This document shows positions 42,187-50,716 of a stretch of DNA of 64,000 nucleotides, piece by piece. The DNA is from Porcincola sp945869225. GTDB lineage: Bacteria; Bacillota; Clostridia; Lachnospirales; Lachnospiraceae. The notes beneath the pieces were generated by a model, which was not told the DNA's origin, ran no database searches, and was given only the letters and a program-made list of their open reading frames with translations. Location of the stretch: the NCBI RefSeq assembly GCF_052118625.1, contig NZ_JBQKGW010000004.1, forward strand, positions 124,001 through 188,000, given 5' to 3'. Numbering within the stretch: position 1 is the first letter of the stretch; every line of letters begins with the position of its first letter. Both the position numbers and the translations under genes were made by a program.

Positions 42187-43047
42187 ATGAGGCCACAACC
42201 GGAAACGTCTCCCCGCAATTCAGACAGGGCTGTAACCGCGATGCTTGGCGAAACCAGACGGGACAAGGAGATCATGAATGTTGTGCTGGAAAAGCAGGCG
42301 CGTATTCAGTTTTCATACATCGCGCGATCTGCCGTCCACAATCCATATGACGAAGAGGTCCGCCAATACACCAGTATTGAGAACGGCGACAAGGATAGTT
42401 ATCTCAGAAGCATCCGTGAAGCTTACACAGGAGAGCTGGGAACCCTCTCGGATGACCCGATTCGAAATGAGCGAAACATGGCGATCGTCAATATCACGCT
42501 GGCATGCCGCGCAGCCATGCGGGCAGGCATCAACCCTGAAGTCGCCTATTCCCTTTCCGATGCAGAAATCCAATATTGCGAAGTATTAACTGATGTCCGG
42601 GAACTGAACCGCTACCGAAGCCTGTGCGAGCTGTTATTTCTGAATCTGGTTCATGAAAAAAAAGAAAGGGAACGGATGAAGAATGCCCCGGTTCCCCGGA
42701 AGGGGAGCCCGGAGCTGACTGTTGAAAGCTGCAAGGAATATATTGCCTGTCATCTGCATGAGAAAATACTGATCCGGGACATTGCAAAAGAATTGTTTGT
42801 CAATGCCGATTACCTGTCCGATATTTTTCATAAAAAGACCGGAACGACCATCACCCAGTATATCCGCCAGCATAAGGTACAGCTCATCTCCAACATGCTC
42901 ACCTACTCCGACTACAGTTACCTGGAAATTGCCACCTACTTCGGTTATTCCTCCCAAAGCCATCTGGGCTCTGTTTTCCGGAAGGAAACAGGCATGACGC
43001 TTCAGCAGTACAGGGCAAAATACCATGTCAGAGAATTCCGCAAGTGA
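42187..43047 (+). CDS. AraC family transcriptional regulator
   Basis: 286-residue regulator. The C-terminal 100 residues form the double helix-turn-helix (ILIRDIAKELFVNADYLSDIFHKKTG and YLEIATYFGYSSQSHLGSVFRKETG). The N-terminal part (about 1-170) is not a clear cupin and may bind a sugar signal. The ATG at 42187 has AAAGGAGG 8 bases upstream. It is divergent from the xylo-oligosaccharide uptake genes, with a direct-repeat operator in the 255-base gap, so it is their likely activator. Confidence 0.9.
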   Translation: MRPQPETSPRNSDRAVTAMLGETRRDKEIMNVVLEKQARIQFSYIARSAVHNPYDEEVRQYTSIENGDKDSYLRSIREAYTGELGTLSDDPIRNERNMAIVNITLACRAAMRAGINPEVAYSLSDAEIQYCEVLTDVRELNRYRSLCELLFLNLVHEKKERERMKNAPVPRKGSPELTVESCKEYIACHLHEKILIRDIAKELFVNADYLSDIFHKKTGTTITQYIRQHKVQLISNMLTYSDYSYLEIATYFGYSSQSHLGSVFRKETGMTLQQYRAKYHVREFRK

Positions 43048-43138
43048 CAATCCGTCATTCACTCTGCCTGCTCTTGACGATCCGGCTTTCCTGTGACAGA
43101 GTGGTAGCATCATGAAGCAGCTTTGAAACGGATCAGAA

Positions 43139-43168
43139 TTCAGGTGCCTGAATGTTCAGGCATCTGAA
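43139..43168. promoter_or_regulatory. Long inverted repeat before the PsiE-like gene
   Basis: TTCAGGTGCCTGAA and TTCAGGCATCTGAA, 14-base arms with one mismatch and a 2-base centre, 20 bases before the ATG at 43188. It could be an operator or a hairpin covering the start. There is no T run after it. Confidence 0.55.
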
Positions 43169-43187
43169 AGCAGTCAGGAGGCGGAAA

Positions 43188-43658
43188 ATGGAGCGTGTAC
43201 GCAAGGTTCTTGTAGGGTTCTCTGAGGTGATTGAGGTCGTCCTCGCAATCGGGGTTGCGGTTCTTCTGGTGATGGATATTATCGGCCTTCTCCCGAAAAT
43301 CGGGGCCTTCTGGGCTGTCCGCGGAGATGCCGAAGAATTCTCGAAGCTGCTCAGCTCCGTCCTGGGCATCGTGGTCGGCACCGAGTTCATCAAGATGCTG
43401 ATCAAACCAACCTTCTCCAACGTCACGGAGGTACTGGTCTTTCTGATCGCCCGACATGTCATTCTCTCGGAGGCGACGCCGACTGACAACCTGATCTCCG
43501 TCATCAGCATCGCGATTCTCTTCGCTCTTGAGTATTTCCTGTCCCACGAGGGAGCGGACAGCAGCCTCATGGCCGATGTCTCCAAAAAATTCCGCTCACG
43601 CCGGCGCTCCAGAGGTGCCGGCTCCCGTGAAGGCGACGACAGCGAATCTGACAATTGA
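43188..43658 (+). CDS. PsiE-like small membrane protein
   Basis: 156-residue protein with four hydrophobic segments (about 10-35, 53-75, 83-97, 104-122) and a basic, Arg/Ser-rich cytoplasmic tail. Topology and length fit the phosphate-starvation-inducible PsiE family, whose function is unknown. The assignment is by style, not a strong motif. The ATG at 43188 has AGGAGG upstream; an open frame extends to 43152 across part of the inverted repeat. It is convergent with the reductase gene, with 7 bases between stops. Confidence 0.6.
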   Translation: MERVRKVLVGFSEVIEVVLAIGVAVLLVMDIIGLLPKIGAFWAVRGDAEEFSKLLSSVLGIVVGTEFIKMLIKPTFSNVTEVLVFLIARHVILSEATPTDNLISVISIAILFALEYFLSHEGADSSLMADVSKKFRSRRRSRGAGSREGDDSESDN

Positions 43659-43665
43659 TGCTTTC

Positions 43666-44580
43666 TCAGCCCCAGCTTTCCTCCATTCTCCTGACAGCGT
43701 CCAGATACTTTCTGTTGACAGGAGTGGGAATTCCATGTTTCTCACCGAGCTGAATAACCGTCCCGGCAAACATATCGACTTCCGTCGGTCTTTTTGCCAC
43801 GGCATCCTGCCGCATCGACGGATACCCATCCGGCTTCAGAGTCTTCTCCAGCTCAACACACCGGTTCAAGTCTTCCTGTGTCAGGTGAACCCCTTCTGCT
43901 TCCGCAATTCGGATAACCTCTGTCATCGCACCGATCATCTCATCCAGGATCGGACCCGGCGCTGTTGCGTGCGCGTAGTCTGTCTCATAGACCGTGCATG
44001 CCTGGTTGATTCCGACATTCAGCATGAACTTATTCCACATACTCCTTCTGATATCCGGGCAGACCTCATACGGGATCCCCGTCCTCTCCAGGAATGAAAC
44101 AAGTGCCTGAAACGCGGGGTTCTGTTCCCCTTCCGTCACGCCGATCTGCAGCCGCCCCGGCTTTGTGTACCGCAGCGCCGTCCCCTCCCGCATCGCATCC
44201 ATCCCGATCGCGACGCAGTCGATGACGTTCCTGCGCAGGTATGTCTGTGCCAGGATATCCTCGCTGCTGATGCCATTCATAACAGAAATGATCACCGTGT
44301 CAGGTCTAACCGCCGGCTTCATTTCTTCGACAACGTCCTCCAGATCCTTGTACTTGACCGCCACAATCACCAGGTCATATGGCACTGCGTCCTCTGCTGC
44401 CTCGATCTGAAAGTGCTTTTCGATCCCATTCACGGAATATCTGTCCTGCTGATGCCGCTTTGCACGTTCCTGGTTCATCAGGAAGGTCACGGCATTCCCC
44501 CCATCCGCCTCCGCAATCTGCGAGCCAAACAGAAGGCCGAGGGCGCCCATTCCGAAAACTGCTGTCCTTTTGATTTCCAT
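43666..44580 (-). CDS. 2-dehydropantoate 2-reductase family protein (ketopantoate reductase-like)
   Basis: 304-residue NADPH-dependent reductase with the Rossmann motif GMGALGLLFG near the N-terminus, the conserved VAVKYKDLE segment, the catalytic lysine region MWNKFMLNVGIN, and the C-terminal PTEVDMFAGTVIQLGEKHGIPTPVN. PanE makes pantoate for coenzyme A, but many paralogues act on other keto acids, so I give no symbol. The ATG at 44580 has GAGAGG 9 bases upstream; a GTG two codons earlier is the alternative. It stands alone between convergent and divergent neighbours. Confidence 0.85.
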   Translation of the reverse strand: MEIKRTAVFGMGALGLLFGSQIAEADGGNAVTFLMNQERAKRHQQDRYSVNGIEKHFQIEAAEDAVPYDLVIVAVKYKDLEDVVEEMKPAVRPDTVIISVMNGISSEDILAQTYLRRNVIDCVAIGMDAMREGTALRYTKPGRLQIGVTEGEQNPAFQALVSFLERTGIPYEVCPDIRRSMWNKFMLNVGINQACTVYETDYAHATAPGPILDEMIGAMTEVIRIAEAEGVHLTQEDLNRCVELEKTLKPDGYPSMRQDAVAKRPTEVDMFAGTVIQLGEKHGIPTPVNRKYLDAVRRMEESWG

Positions 44581-44869
44581 CTCCACTGTCCTCTCTCAGT
44601 TGTCAGTGTCTTCTCTGGCCATCCGCCCATGACGGTCACGGTCAAGGTGCGGCACTCCTTCCGGATGCTCTTTCGTCCTCCGAACACGCAAGCCGCAGCG
44701 GCCTGAGTCTGCCTTATTCTACCGCATTTTCCAGTCATTGTCGCATCCTGCCTGCAGACTTGAAAAACAGATGCGGCTTGTATAAAGTACCCGTATAAGA
44801 TCATGGAGCCTCCGCCTGGCACCGCCCTGCATGTCGCCCTGCCCGGCAGCTCACGAAAGGAACATATTT

Positions 44870-46036
44870 ATGAAATTTCTTCACCTTGCCGATCTTCATC
44901 TTGGCCGGTCTCTCAATGAGATCAGTCTGATCCCCGACCAGAAATACCTGCTTGACCAGATTCTGGAGCTTTCCGCGCAGGAAAAACCGGATGCCGTCCT
45001 GATCGCCGGCGATGTCTACGACCGCGCTGTTCCTTCCGAGGAGGCCGTTGCGCTTCTGGACGGCTTTTTATCAGAGCTTGCCGCCATGCGTCTTCCGGTT
45101 CTTCTGATCAGTGGCAATCACGATTCAGATGAACGGCTGAATTTCGGCAGCCGGCTTTTGAAGGAGAGCGGCATATACATCTGCGGAAAGTATGACGGGA
45201 CACTCCACCAGGTATCGCTCACCGATGGGTATGGCCCCGTCCACTTCTGGCTGCTTCCATACATAACGCGTGCCCAGGTACAGCATTTCTGGCCGGATGA
45301 GGACACCAGAACGTATGAATCTGCTGTCAGGACAGTTCTGCGCCACGCAGAGATTGACTTTACAGAGCGCAACGTGCTTCTCGCGCACCAGTTCGTGACA
45401 CCAGGGAAGGCCGGCAGCGGAGATCCGATCCTGGCCGGATCAGAAACTGCTGCCCAGAATGTCGGGACGATTGACCGGATCAGCAGCGATGTGTTTGATC
45501 ACTTTGACTATGTGGCGCTCGGCCATATCCACAGACCGCAGAAGGTCGGCCGTGAGAGCATCCGCTACGGCGGCTCCCCGCTTCGGTATTCGTTGAGCGA
45601 GGTCGGTCAGGACAAGGCATATACCCTCGTCGAGATGGCGAATAAAGGGAGCCATCCGGCTGTCACGCTCATCCCGGTGAAGCCGCTCCACGAAATGCGC
45701 CTGCTGAAGGGTCATTTTGAAGAGCTCATGAAGCCGGAAAACATCGAGTACCCGGACGATTACGTGTTCGTCACCCTCACAGACCGGACGCCTGTACCCG
45801 ATGCATTTGCCGCCATCCAGGCGCATTACCCGAATGCCTGCGGCCTGCGCTATGAGCTGCCGGAATCATCAAAGGCAGCCCGATCCGAGAAAGGGATAAG
45901 TCCGGAAGGCGACAGCGTCCCGACCTTTTCCGATCAGATCCGCGCCTTTTACAGGCAGATTCTCGGCGAAGAACCGACTGATGAGGAAATGAAGATTCTG
46001 GAAAGTGCCGCGCGGGAAGCCGGCGTGGGGGACTGA
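44870..46036 (+). CDS. sbcD: Nuclease SbcCD subunit D
   Basis: 388-residue Mre11-type phosphoesterase. Metal-binding motifs are HLADLHLGR (residues 4-12), AGDVYDRA, ISGNHDSDE, LAHQFV and LGHIHRPQ. With SbcC it cleaves hairpins and protein-blocked DNA ends. The ATG at 44870 has AAAGGAAC upstream and gives the usual MKFLHLADLH start; the open frame reaches 44831. sbcC follows after 3 bases. The tail (about 345-388) is longer and more acidic than minimal SbcD. Confidence 0.95.
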   Translation: MKFLHLADLHLGRSLNEISLIPDQKYLLDQILELSAQEKPDAVLIAGDVYDRAVPSEEAVALLDGFLSELAAMRLPVLLISGNHDSDERLNFGSRLLKESGIYICGKYDGTLHQVSLTDGYGPVHFWLLPYITRAQVQHFWPDEDTRTYESAVRTVLRHAEIDFTERNVLLAHQFVTPGKAGSGDPILAGSETAAQNVGTIDRISSDVFDHFDYVALGHIHRPQKVGRESIRYGGSPLRYSLSEVGQDKAYTLVEMANKGSHPAVTLIPVKPLHEMRLLKGHFEELMKPENIEYPDDYVFVTLTDRTPVPDAFAAIQAHYPNACGLRYELPESSKAARSEKGISPEGDSVPTFSDQIRAFYRQILGEEPTDEEMKILESAAREAGVGD

Positions 46037-46039
46037 CCA

Positions 46040-49000
46040 ATGAAACCACTCTATCTGGAAATGACCGCCTTCGGTCCGTACAAGGACACGCAGCGCATTG
46101 ATTTCACAACGCTGGGCACAGACGGACTGTTTCTGATCACCGGCGATACCGGAGCCGGGAAGACGACCATATTTGATGCCATCTCCTATGCGCTCTATGG
46201 GCTGACCAGCATGCCAGGACGTTCTGCCGGTTCAATGCGGAGCGACTTTGCGCCTGAAAGTCAGGCAACCATCGTCACATTCCGCTTCTCACACCGCGGG
46301 CGTCAGTATGAAATCATGCGTCAGCCTGCCTATACCCGACATCTTCTCCGGGGCGCCGACCGGTCAAAAACAACGACCGTTCCGGAGAAAGCAGAACTGA
46401 CAGGAGATGGGATTCAGCCTGTAAGCGGAGCCAAAAATGTGACAGACCTGGTCCAGAATCAGATTCTCCATCTCGACCACAGCCAGTTCTGTCAGGTTGC
46501 GATGATTGCGCAGGGAGAGTTCCGGAAGGTTCTGACCGCCTCCACCGATGAGCGCACGAAGATCCTGCAGAAAATCTTTCTCACAGAAGGGTACCAGCGG
46601 ATGAGTGAAATTCTGAAAACGCGTACCGCTTCTGCCCGGGCGCTGCGCGACAGAAGCGCCTCCGGCATCTCAGACCGGCTGCAGACCATCCGGCCAGGAG
46701 CAGAGAACGCCGAGGCGCTCTCGCAGTTTCAGTCCATCGCCTCGCCCGTCGACCTGCTCTCCCGCAGAGAACAGGTTCTCGGACTTCTGGACGACATCCT
46801 TCGATCAGATCAGGCGCTGTCAGCTTCCCTCGCTGAAGCGATCTCCCATCTTCAAATCGAGGCCGAAGCTCTGACCCGCCGTCTCGCACTGGCAGATTCG
46901 GATAACCGAAAACTGGATGAGTACCAGGCAAGCCAGACGATGAAAACACAGCTTGACGCGCAGACTCCTTCGATGGAGACGCGGCGGAAAACTCTCACTC
47001 TCCGGAAAACGACCCGCTACAGCGTCTATCCCTTCTATGAGCAGAAGCAGCGTGCCGGCAAAGACGCTTCCGCCTCCGCTGCCGCATATGCAAGAAGCCT
47101 GGCAGCTGTCTCTGAAGCGCAAAGACAGCATGAAGATGCTGAAAAACAATATGCCGCCGCGCAGACTGAAAAAGCGCTGCTTGACCAGAAGAAGCTGGAG
47201 CTGAGGCAGCTGCAGGATCAGATCCCGCTCTACAGCCGCAGGAATGCGCTGCAGGCTGACCTTGAGGCAGCCTCCGCAGCGCTCAGGCAGCTTGATGAAA
47301 AATCCCTCCTCCTTCAGACCAGGCTTCAGGATCATGATGCCCTGACCCGGAAGCTGAAGGATTATGTGACCAGATCAGCAGATGTTCCGCTTCAGAAGAA
47401 GGAGGCAGACGTCCGCCTCCAGACGCTCGAGAAGCAAAGAGAAAGCCTGCTGGATCTGTGCAGACGGACCCGTCAGGCGGAAAAACAGCGCGTATCCTGG
47501 GAAAGGTCGAAAAAACAATATGTCTCTGTCAGGCGGCAGTACGACAGCCAATATGCCGCACTGTCCGAGGCGGAGCGTCTATTGGAAATGAACCGCGCCG
47601 GTCTTCTCGCTCAGGAGCTGAAAGACGGTGCGCCCTGCCCGGTCTGCGGGTCAACCGTCCACCCGCATCCGGCCTCTCCTTTCCTCCCGGATGCTTCAGA
47701 CAGCAGGGTGACTGTCACAGATGAAACCGTCCGGTCCCTCCGCGCAAAGTCAGATCTTCTTCGGCAGAAGAAGGATGAAGCAGCGACTGAAGCCGCCTCG
47801 CTGAAGGCTGCTGCCGGGACAGCTTCTGCCCAGCTGCGCGATGACCTTGTCAGAAACCTGTCGGCCATCCAGGCTGAAATCGGGCTGCAGGAGACAGAGA
47901 TTCCCCCCGAAGAGGACATTCGGGACGACGAACGTCTGCCGCTGAGCCGACTTGAGACACTGCTCACCCAGCTGCAGGCTGCGCTCGATTCTTCAGCCGC
48001 AGCAGTCAGGCAGCAGGTAGAAACGCTTTCCCTTCAGCTTACAAATCTGCAGCTTGCCCAGAAAAGACAGGAGAAAGCGGATGAAGAAAAAAGACAGCTG
48101 GATACCCAGAAGGAAACGCTCCGGGCAGACAGAGAGGCCGTCGTGCAGCGGCAGACTGCGTGCAAGGCCGCCCTTTCTGGTCTTCCTGTCCTCTCTTTCC
48201 CCACACTGAAGGAGGCGGAGGCTGCCGTAACAGCTGCCAGGGAGGTTTGTGAGCTGCTGTCGAGGCAGATCGAGGAGGCCGGACAGAAAAAAGAAGCGGC
48301 TGCGCGTGCGCTGGCTGCAAGTCTTGCTTCCAGCAAGGCTGCCGAAGCGCAGCGGGACAAAGACAGGCTCTCCGCCCTGGACGCTGCAGAGAAGCTCAAC
48401 CAGAAGCTGAAAGAAACAGGCCTTCTGTCGGAGGAAACCCTGCTGGAGAACCTGTGTTCCGAGGAAGCGCTGAAAGAGGAGGAACAGGCGCTTTCTGCAT
48501 TCGACCGGCAGCAGGCCGCCGCCACCGCCCGCCTGAAGGCCGCACAGACTGCCGCAAAGGGACTGGTCCGAACAGACCTCGGACAGCTCCGGGCATCCCA
48601 GACAGAACTTTCCACCCGCCTGGCAGCCCTCCGGGATAGAAAAGCGCGGACAGAGGGCAGAATAGAGAACAATGAATCCGTCCGAAACAGCATATGCGCG
48701 GAGTACAGCAGACTTCAGCAGCAGGAGCACAGCTATGAGATGCTCGACAAGCTCTACCGGCTTGTCTCCGGCCAGACCCAGAACGTGAAGATCACATTCG
48801 AGCAATATATTCAGGAAACAGGCTTCGATGAGATCACGCGTGCCGCCAATATCCGGCTGGATATGATCACAGACGGTCGGTACCGGTTCTTCCGCCGGGA
48901 GGAAATTGATGCCGGGAAGAAATCCAAGAATGCCCTTGCGCTGGACATCCTGGACAACTACACCGGGAAAAAAAGACCGGTCAGCACCCTGTCAGGCGGA

Positions 49001-49288
49001 GAGAGCTTCAAAGCCTCCCTGTCCCTGGCGCTCGGTCTGTCGGACAGCATTTCTTCCAGAGCCGGCGGCATCACGATTGATTCGCTGTTCATTGACGAAG
49101 GCTTCGGCTCCCTCGACAAGCGTCAGTCCCTCTCCGATGCCGTGAACATGCTGGTCTCCCTCTCGACCCACCACAAGCTGATCGGTATCATCAGTCACTG
49201 CGATGAACTGAAGGAACAGATCCGGCGGCAGATCGTTGTCACAAGAGGCCGCGACGGCAGCCATGTGCAGGTTGTCAGAGAGGACTAA
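46040..49288 (+). CDS. sbcC: Nuclease SbcCD subunit C (SMC-like ATPase)
   Basis: 1082-residue Rad50-type ATPase. The N-terminal Walker A is GDTGAGKTTIF (about 35-45). Two long coiled-coil halves rich in Gln, Glu, Lys and Ala meet at the zinc hook CPVC (C533 and C536). The C-terminal signature is TLSGGESFKASLSLALGLS, followed by the D-loop region DEGFGSLDKRQ. It tethers DNA ends and drives SbcD. It starts 3 bases after the sbcD stop, with a weak ribosome site, so translation is probably coupled. Confidence 0.95.
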   Translation: MKPLYLEMTAFGPYKDTQRIDFTTLGTDGLFLITGDTGAGKTTIFDAISYALYGLTSMPGRSAGSMRSDFAPESQATIVTFRFSHRGRQYEIMRQPAYTRHLLRGADRSKTTTVPEKAELTGDGIQPVSGAKNVTDLVQNQILHLDHSQFCQVAMIAQGEFRKVLTASTDERTKILQKIFLTEGYQRMSEILKTRTASARALRDRSASGISDRLQTIRPGAENAEALSQFQSIASPVDLLSRREQVLGLLDDILRSDQALSASLAEAISHLQIEAEALTRRLALADSDNRKLDEYQASQTMKTQLDAQTPSMETRRKTLTLRKTTRYSVYPFYEQKQRAGKDASASAAAYARSLAAVSEAQRQHEDAEKQYAAAQTEKALLDQKKLELRQLQDQIPLYSRRNALQADLEAASAALRQLDEKSLLLQTRLQDHDALTRKLKDYVTRSADVPLQKKEADVRLQTLEKQRESLLDLCRRTRQAEKQRVSWERSKKQYVSVRRQYDSQYAALSEAERLLEMNRAGLLAQELKDGAPCPVCGSTVHPHPASPFLPDASDSRVTVTDETVRSLRAKSDLLRQKKDEAATEAASLKAAAGTASAQLRDDLVRNLSAIQAEIGLQETEIPPEEDIRDDERLPLSRLETLLTQLQAALDSSAAAVRQQVETLSLQLTNLQLAQKRQEKADEEKRQLDTQKETLRADREAVVQRQTACKAALSGLPVLSFPTLKEAEAAVTAAREVCELLSRQIEEAGQKKEAAARALAASLASSKAAEAQRDKDRLSALDAAEKLNQKLKETGLLSEETLLENLCSEEALKEEEQALSAFDRQQAAATARLKAAQTAAKGLVRTDLGQLRASQTELSTRLAALRDRKARTEGRIENNESVRNSICAEYSRLQQQEHSYEMLDKLYRLVSGQTQNVKITFEQYIQETGFDEITRAANIRLDMITDGRYRFFRREEIDAGKKSKNALALDILDNYTGKKRPVSTLSGGESFKASLSLALGLSDSISSRAGGITIDSLFIDEGFGSLDKRQSLSDAVNMLVSLSTHHKLIGIISHCDELKEQIRRQIVVTRGRDGSHVQVVRED

Positions 49289-49325
49289 TCGGATGGCTCT
49301 GCCTCCGGGCAGCTGTTTACCGGGG

Positions 49326-49369
49326 AAAAAAATCAGCACAGTCATGGCTGACGAGCCTCCCTGTGCTGA
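49326..49369. terminator. Hairpin after sbcC
   Basis: Arms TCAGCACAG (49333-49341) and CTGTGCTGA (49361-49369) with a 19-base loop. The T-tract lies on the minus side (seven A at 49326-49332), so for sbcC it would be a poor terminator. It may instead be a processing or pause site. Confidence 0.4.
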
Positions 49370-49377
49370 TGTAGAAT
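49348..49377 (+). promoter_or_regulatory. Promoter candidate for the PrsW-type gene
   Basis: CTGACG (49348-49353), 18 bases, TAGAAT (49372-49377), overlapping the right arm of the hairpin after sbcC. Fair match only. Confidence 0.4.
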
Positions 49378-49426
49378 AGCTTCAGGTACATTTCAGTTAC
49401 GGTTACGGATCATAAGGAGGCGTTCC

Positions 49427-50161
49427 ATGTATTTCTTCATCCCGCTTGTCACCATGCCATTCCTGTATCTTGCCATGATCTATATCGCAGCCGCCATCCT
49501 GCCGGCAATCCTGCTGATGCGCTACGTCTATCAGCAGGATTCCATCGAAAAGGAGCCGCCCCAGCTGCTGATCAGTCTTGCCTGGCGCGGCGTCCTTGCC
49601 GCACTGGCTTCCATCGTTCTGGAAATGATCGCACAGGGCATCCTGAATGTCACGCTGGATCCGAATGATCCGCGCTACCAATATGTCCTTGCCTTCCTGT
49701 GCGTGGCCGCGATCGAGGAAGGAACCAAGTTCTTCTTCCTGTATCGCCGGACCTGGCACGACCCGAATTTTAACTTCCGCTACGATGGAATTGTCTATGC
49801 CGTATTTGTTTCTCTGGGTTTTGCCGCCTTCGAAAATGTGAAATATGTCTTCAGCTATGGTCTTTCGGTCGCACTCCCGCGTGCCGTTCTCGCCATCCCC
49901 GGCCATATGGGATTCTCTGTCTTCATGGGTGTCTTCTACGGAAGGGCAAAGCTGAAATATGACATGGGAGACCGGTTCGGATCAACTCTGAATCTTATAT
50001 TCGCGTATGTCTCGGCTGTCGCTCTCCATGGCATCTACGATTCCTGCTGCATGAGCGGCACAAAGCAGTCTACCGCGCTCTTCGTTCTCTTTGTCATCGC
50101 GATGTATCTGATCGTCTTCGGCCTGATCCGGCATGAATCCAGGCGCGATACGCCTGTCTGA
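49427..50161 (+). CDS. PrsW family intramembrane metalloprotease
   Basis: 244-residue membrane protein with about eight hydrophobic segments. It shows the PrsW/CAAX-like motifs: the EE pair in AAIEEGTKFFFLYRR (near residue 96), GFAAFENVKY, PGHMGFSVFMGVFYG and a late HGIYD. In Bacillus PrsW cleaves an anti-sigma factor; here the substrate is unknown, since no anti-sigma gene is nearby. AAGGAGG precedes the ATG. It ends at a strong bidirectional terminator. Confidence 0.9.
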   Translation: MYFFIPLVTMPFLYLAMIYIAAAILPAILLMRYVYQQDSIEKEPPQLLISLAWRGVLAALASIVLEMIAQGILNVTLDPNDPRYQYVLAFLCVAAIEEGTKFFFLYRRTWHDPNFNFRYDGIVYAVFVSLGFAAFENVKYVFSYGLSVALPRAVLAIPGHMGFSVFMGVFYGRAKLKYDMGDRFGSTLNLIFAYVSAVALHGIYDSCCMSGTKQSTALFVLFVIAMYLIVFGLIRHESRRDTPV

Positions 50162-50288
50162 CCGAAAAATATGAATCCTATGGAAATGCAGAATCCCGAT
50201 AACATTCGGTAAAGCTTGATATATTTTTTGAACAATATGTAAACTTCTCGAATGGAAAATACGTATTGTGTGTCCGACGTATAAAAAA

Positions 50289-50330
50289 TGAGGCTGTCGT
50301 ATATCAATACGACAGCCTCACTTTTTGTTT
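50289..50330. terminator. Bidirectional intrinsic terminator
   Basis: Perfect 13-bp stem TGAGGCTGTCGTA (50289-50301) with TACGACAGCCTCA (50308-50320), a 6-base loop, a T-rich tail on the plus strand and six A before the stem for the minus strand. It serves the PrsW-type gene and the small minus-strand gene at 50357-50506. Confidence 0.93.
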
Positions 50331-50356
50331 TCTCCTGTGCTAGCTCATCAGCCTGT

Positions 50357-50506
50357 TCACTTCCAGAGCCATGCAAACAGCCGTCTCCACATGCCGGCTG
50401 TTTTTCTCGGGAGTCCCTGGCTGCAGTAATCATACCGTTCGATTTTCTGCCAGTCAGGCACCCGCTGATAAAGGTCTGCGCTCATATAGGGTGTGAAGAT
50501 TGTCAT
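50357..50506 (-). CDS. Small 49-residue protein of unknown function
   Basis: A short gene easily missed by length cut-offs. It has AAAGGAGG upstream of ATG 50506, 49 codons and a TGA at 50357-50359. A consensus-like promoter precedes it and a strong terminator starts 36 bases after the stop. The product begins MTIFTPYMSADLYQR, has WQKIERYDYCSQG in the middle and a basic/aromatic C-terminus with five Arg/Lys and four Trp residues in the last fifteen (WRRLFAWLWK). The amphipathic end could bind membrane or protein. I do not recognise it. Confidence 0.72.
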   Translation of the reverse strand: MTIFTPYMSADLYQRVPDWQKIERYDYCSQGLPRKTAGMWRRLFAWLWK

Positions 50507-50553
50507 ATCTATCAGCCTCCTTTGTCCTCCTGACATCTCTTCCTTGCATACCC

Positions 50554-50582
50554 ATGATAGTCACTTGTCTGCACATATTCAA
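50554..50582 (-). promoter_or_regulatory. Promoter of the small 49-residue protein gene
   Basis: Minus strand: TTGAAT (50582-50577), a 17-base spacer and TATCAT (50559-50554), about 48 bases before the ATG. Confidence 0.65.
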
Positions 50583-50614
50583 CGTGTCCCTGACATAAAA
50601 ATAACAATCTTTTT

Positions 50615-50639
50615 TTGTGCTGACAGCACAAATTGTGCT
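50615..50639. promoter_or_regulatory. Overlapping palindromes upstream of the PucR-type gene
   Basis: TTGTGCTG-A-CAGCACAA (50615-50631) and AGCACAA-A-TTGTGCT (50625-50639) share the central half-site, giving three alternating half-sites. A fair promoter (TTGTGC, 18 bases, TATGCT at 50639-50644) overlaps them, so this is a likely autoregulatory operator of the plus-strand regulator, or a shared one with the divergent small gene. Confidence 0.6.
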
Positions 50640-50716
50640 ATGCTGAAGAACAGACAAGCATCTGCGCACGGACACCATGCTTTCACGACAGACGGTTTAA
50701 AAAGGAGGCTTCGAAG

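Noticed and set aside
43133..43654. A minus-strand open frame antisense to the PsiE-like gene
   Set aside because: The plus-strand frame has AGGAGG and four membrane segments; the minus frame is Arg/Ser/Thr-rich without a ribosome site.
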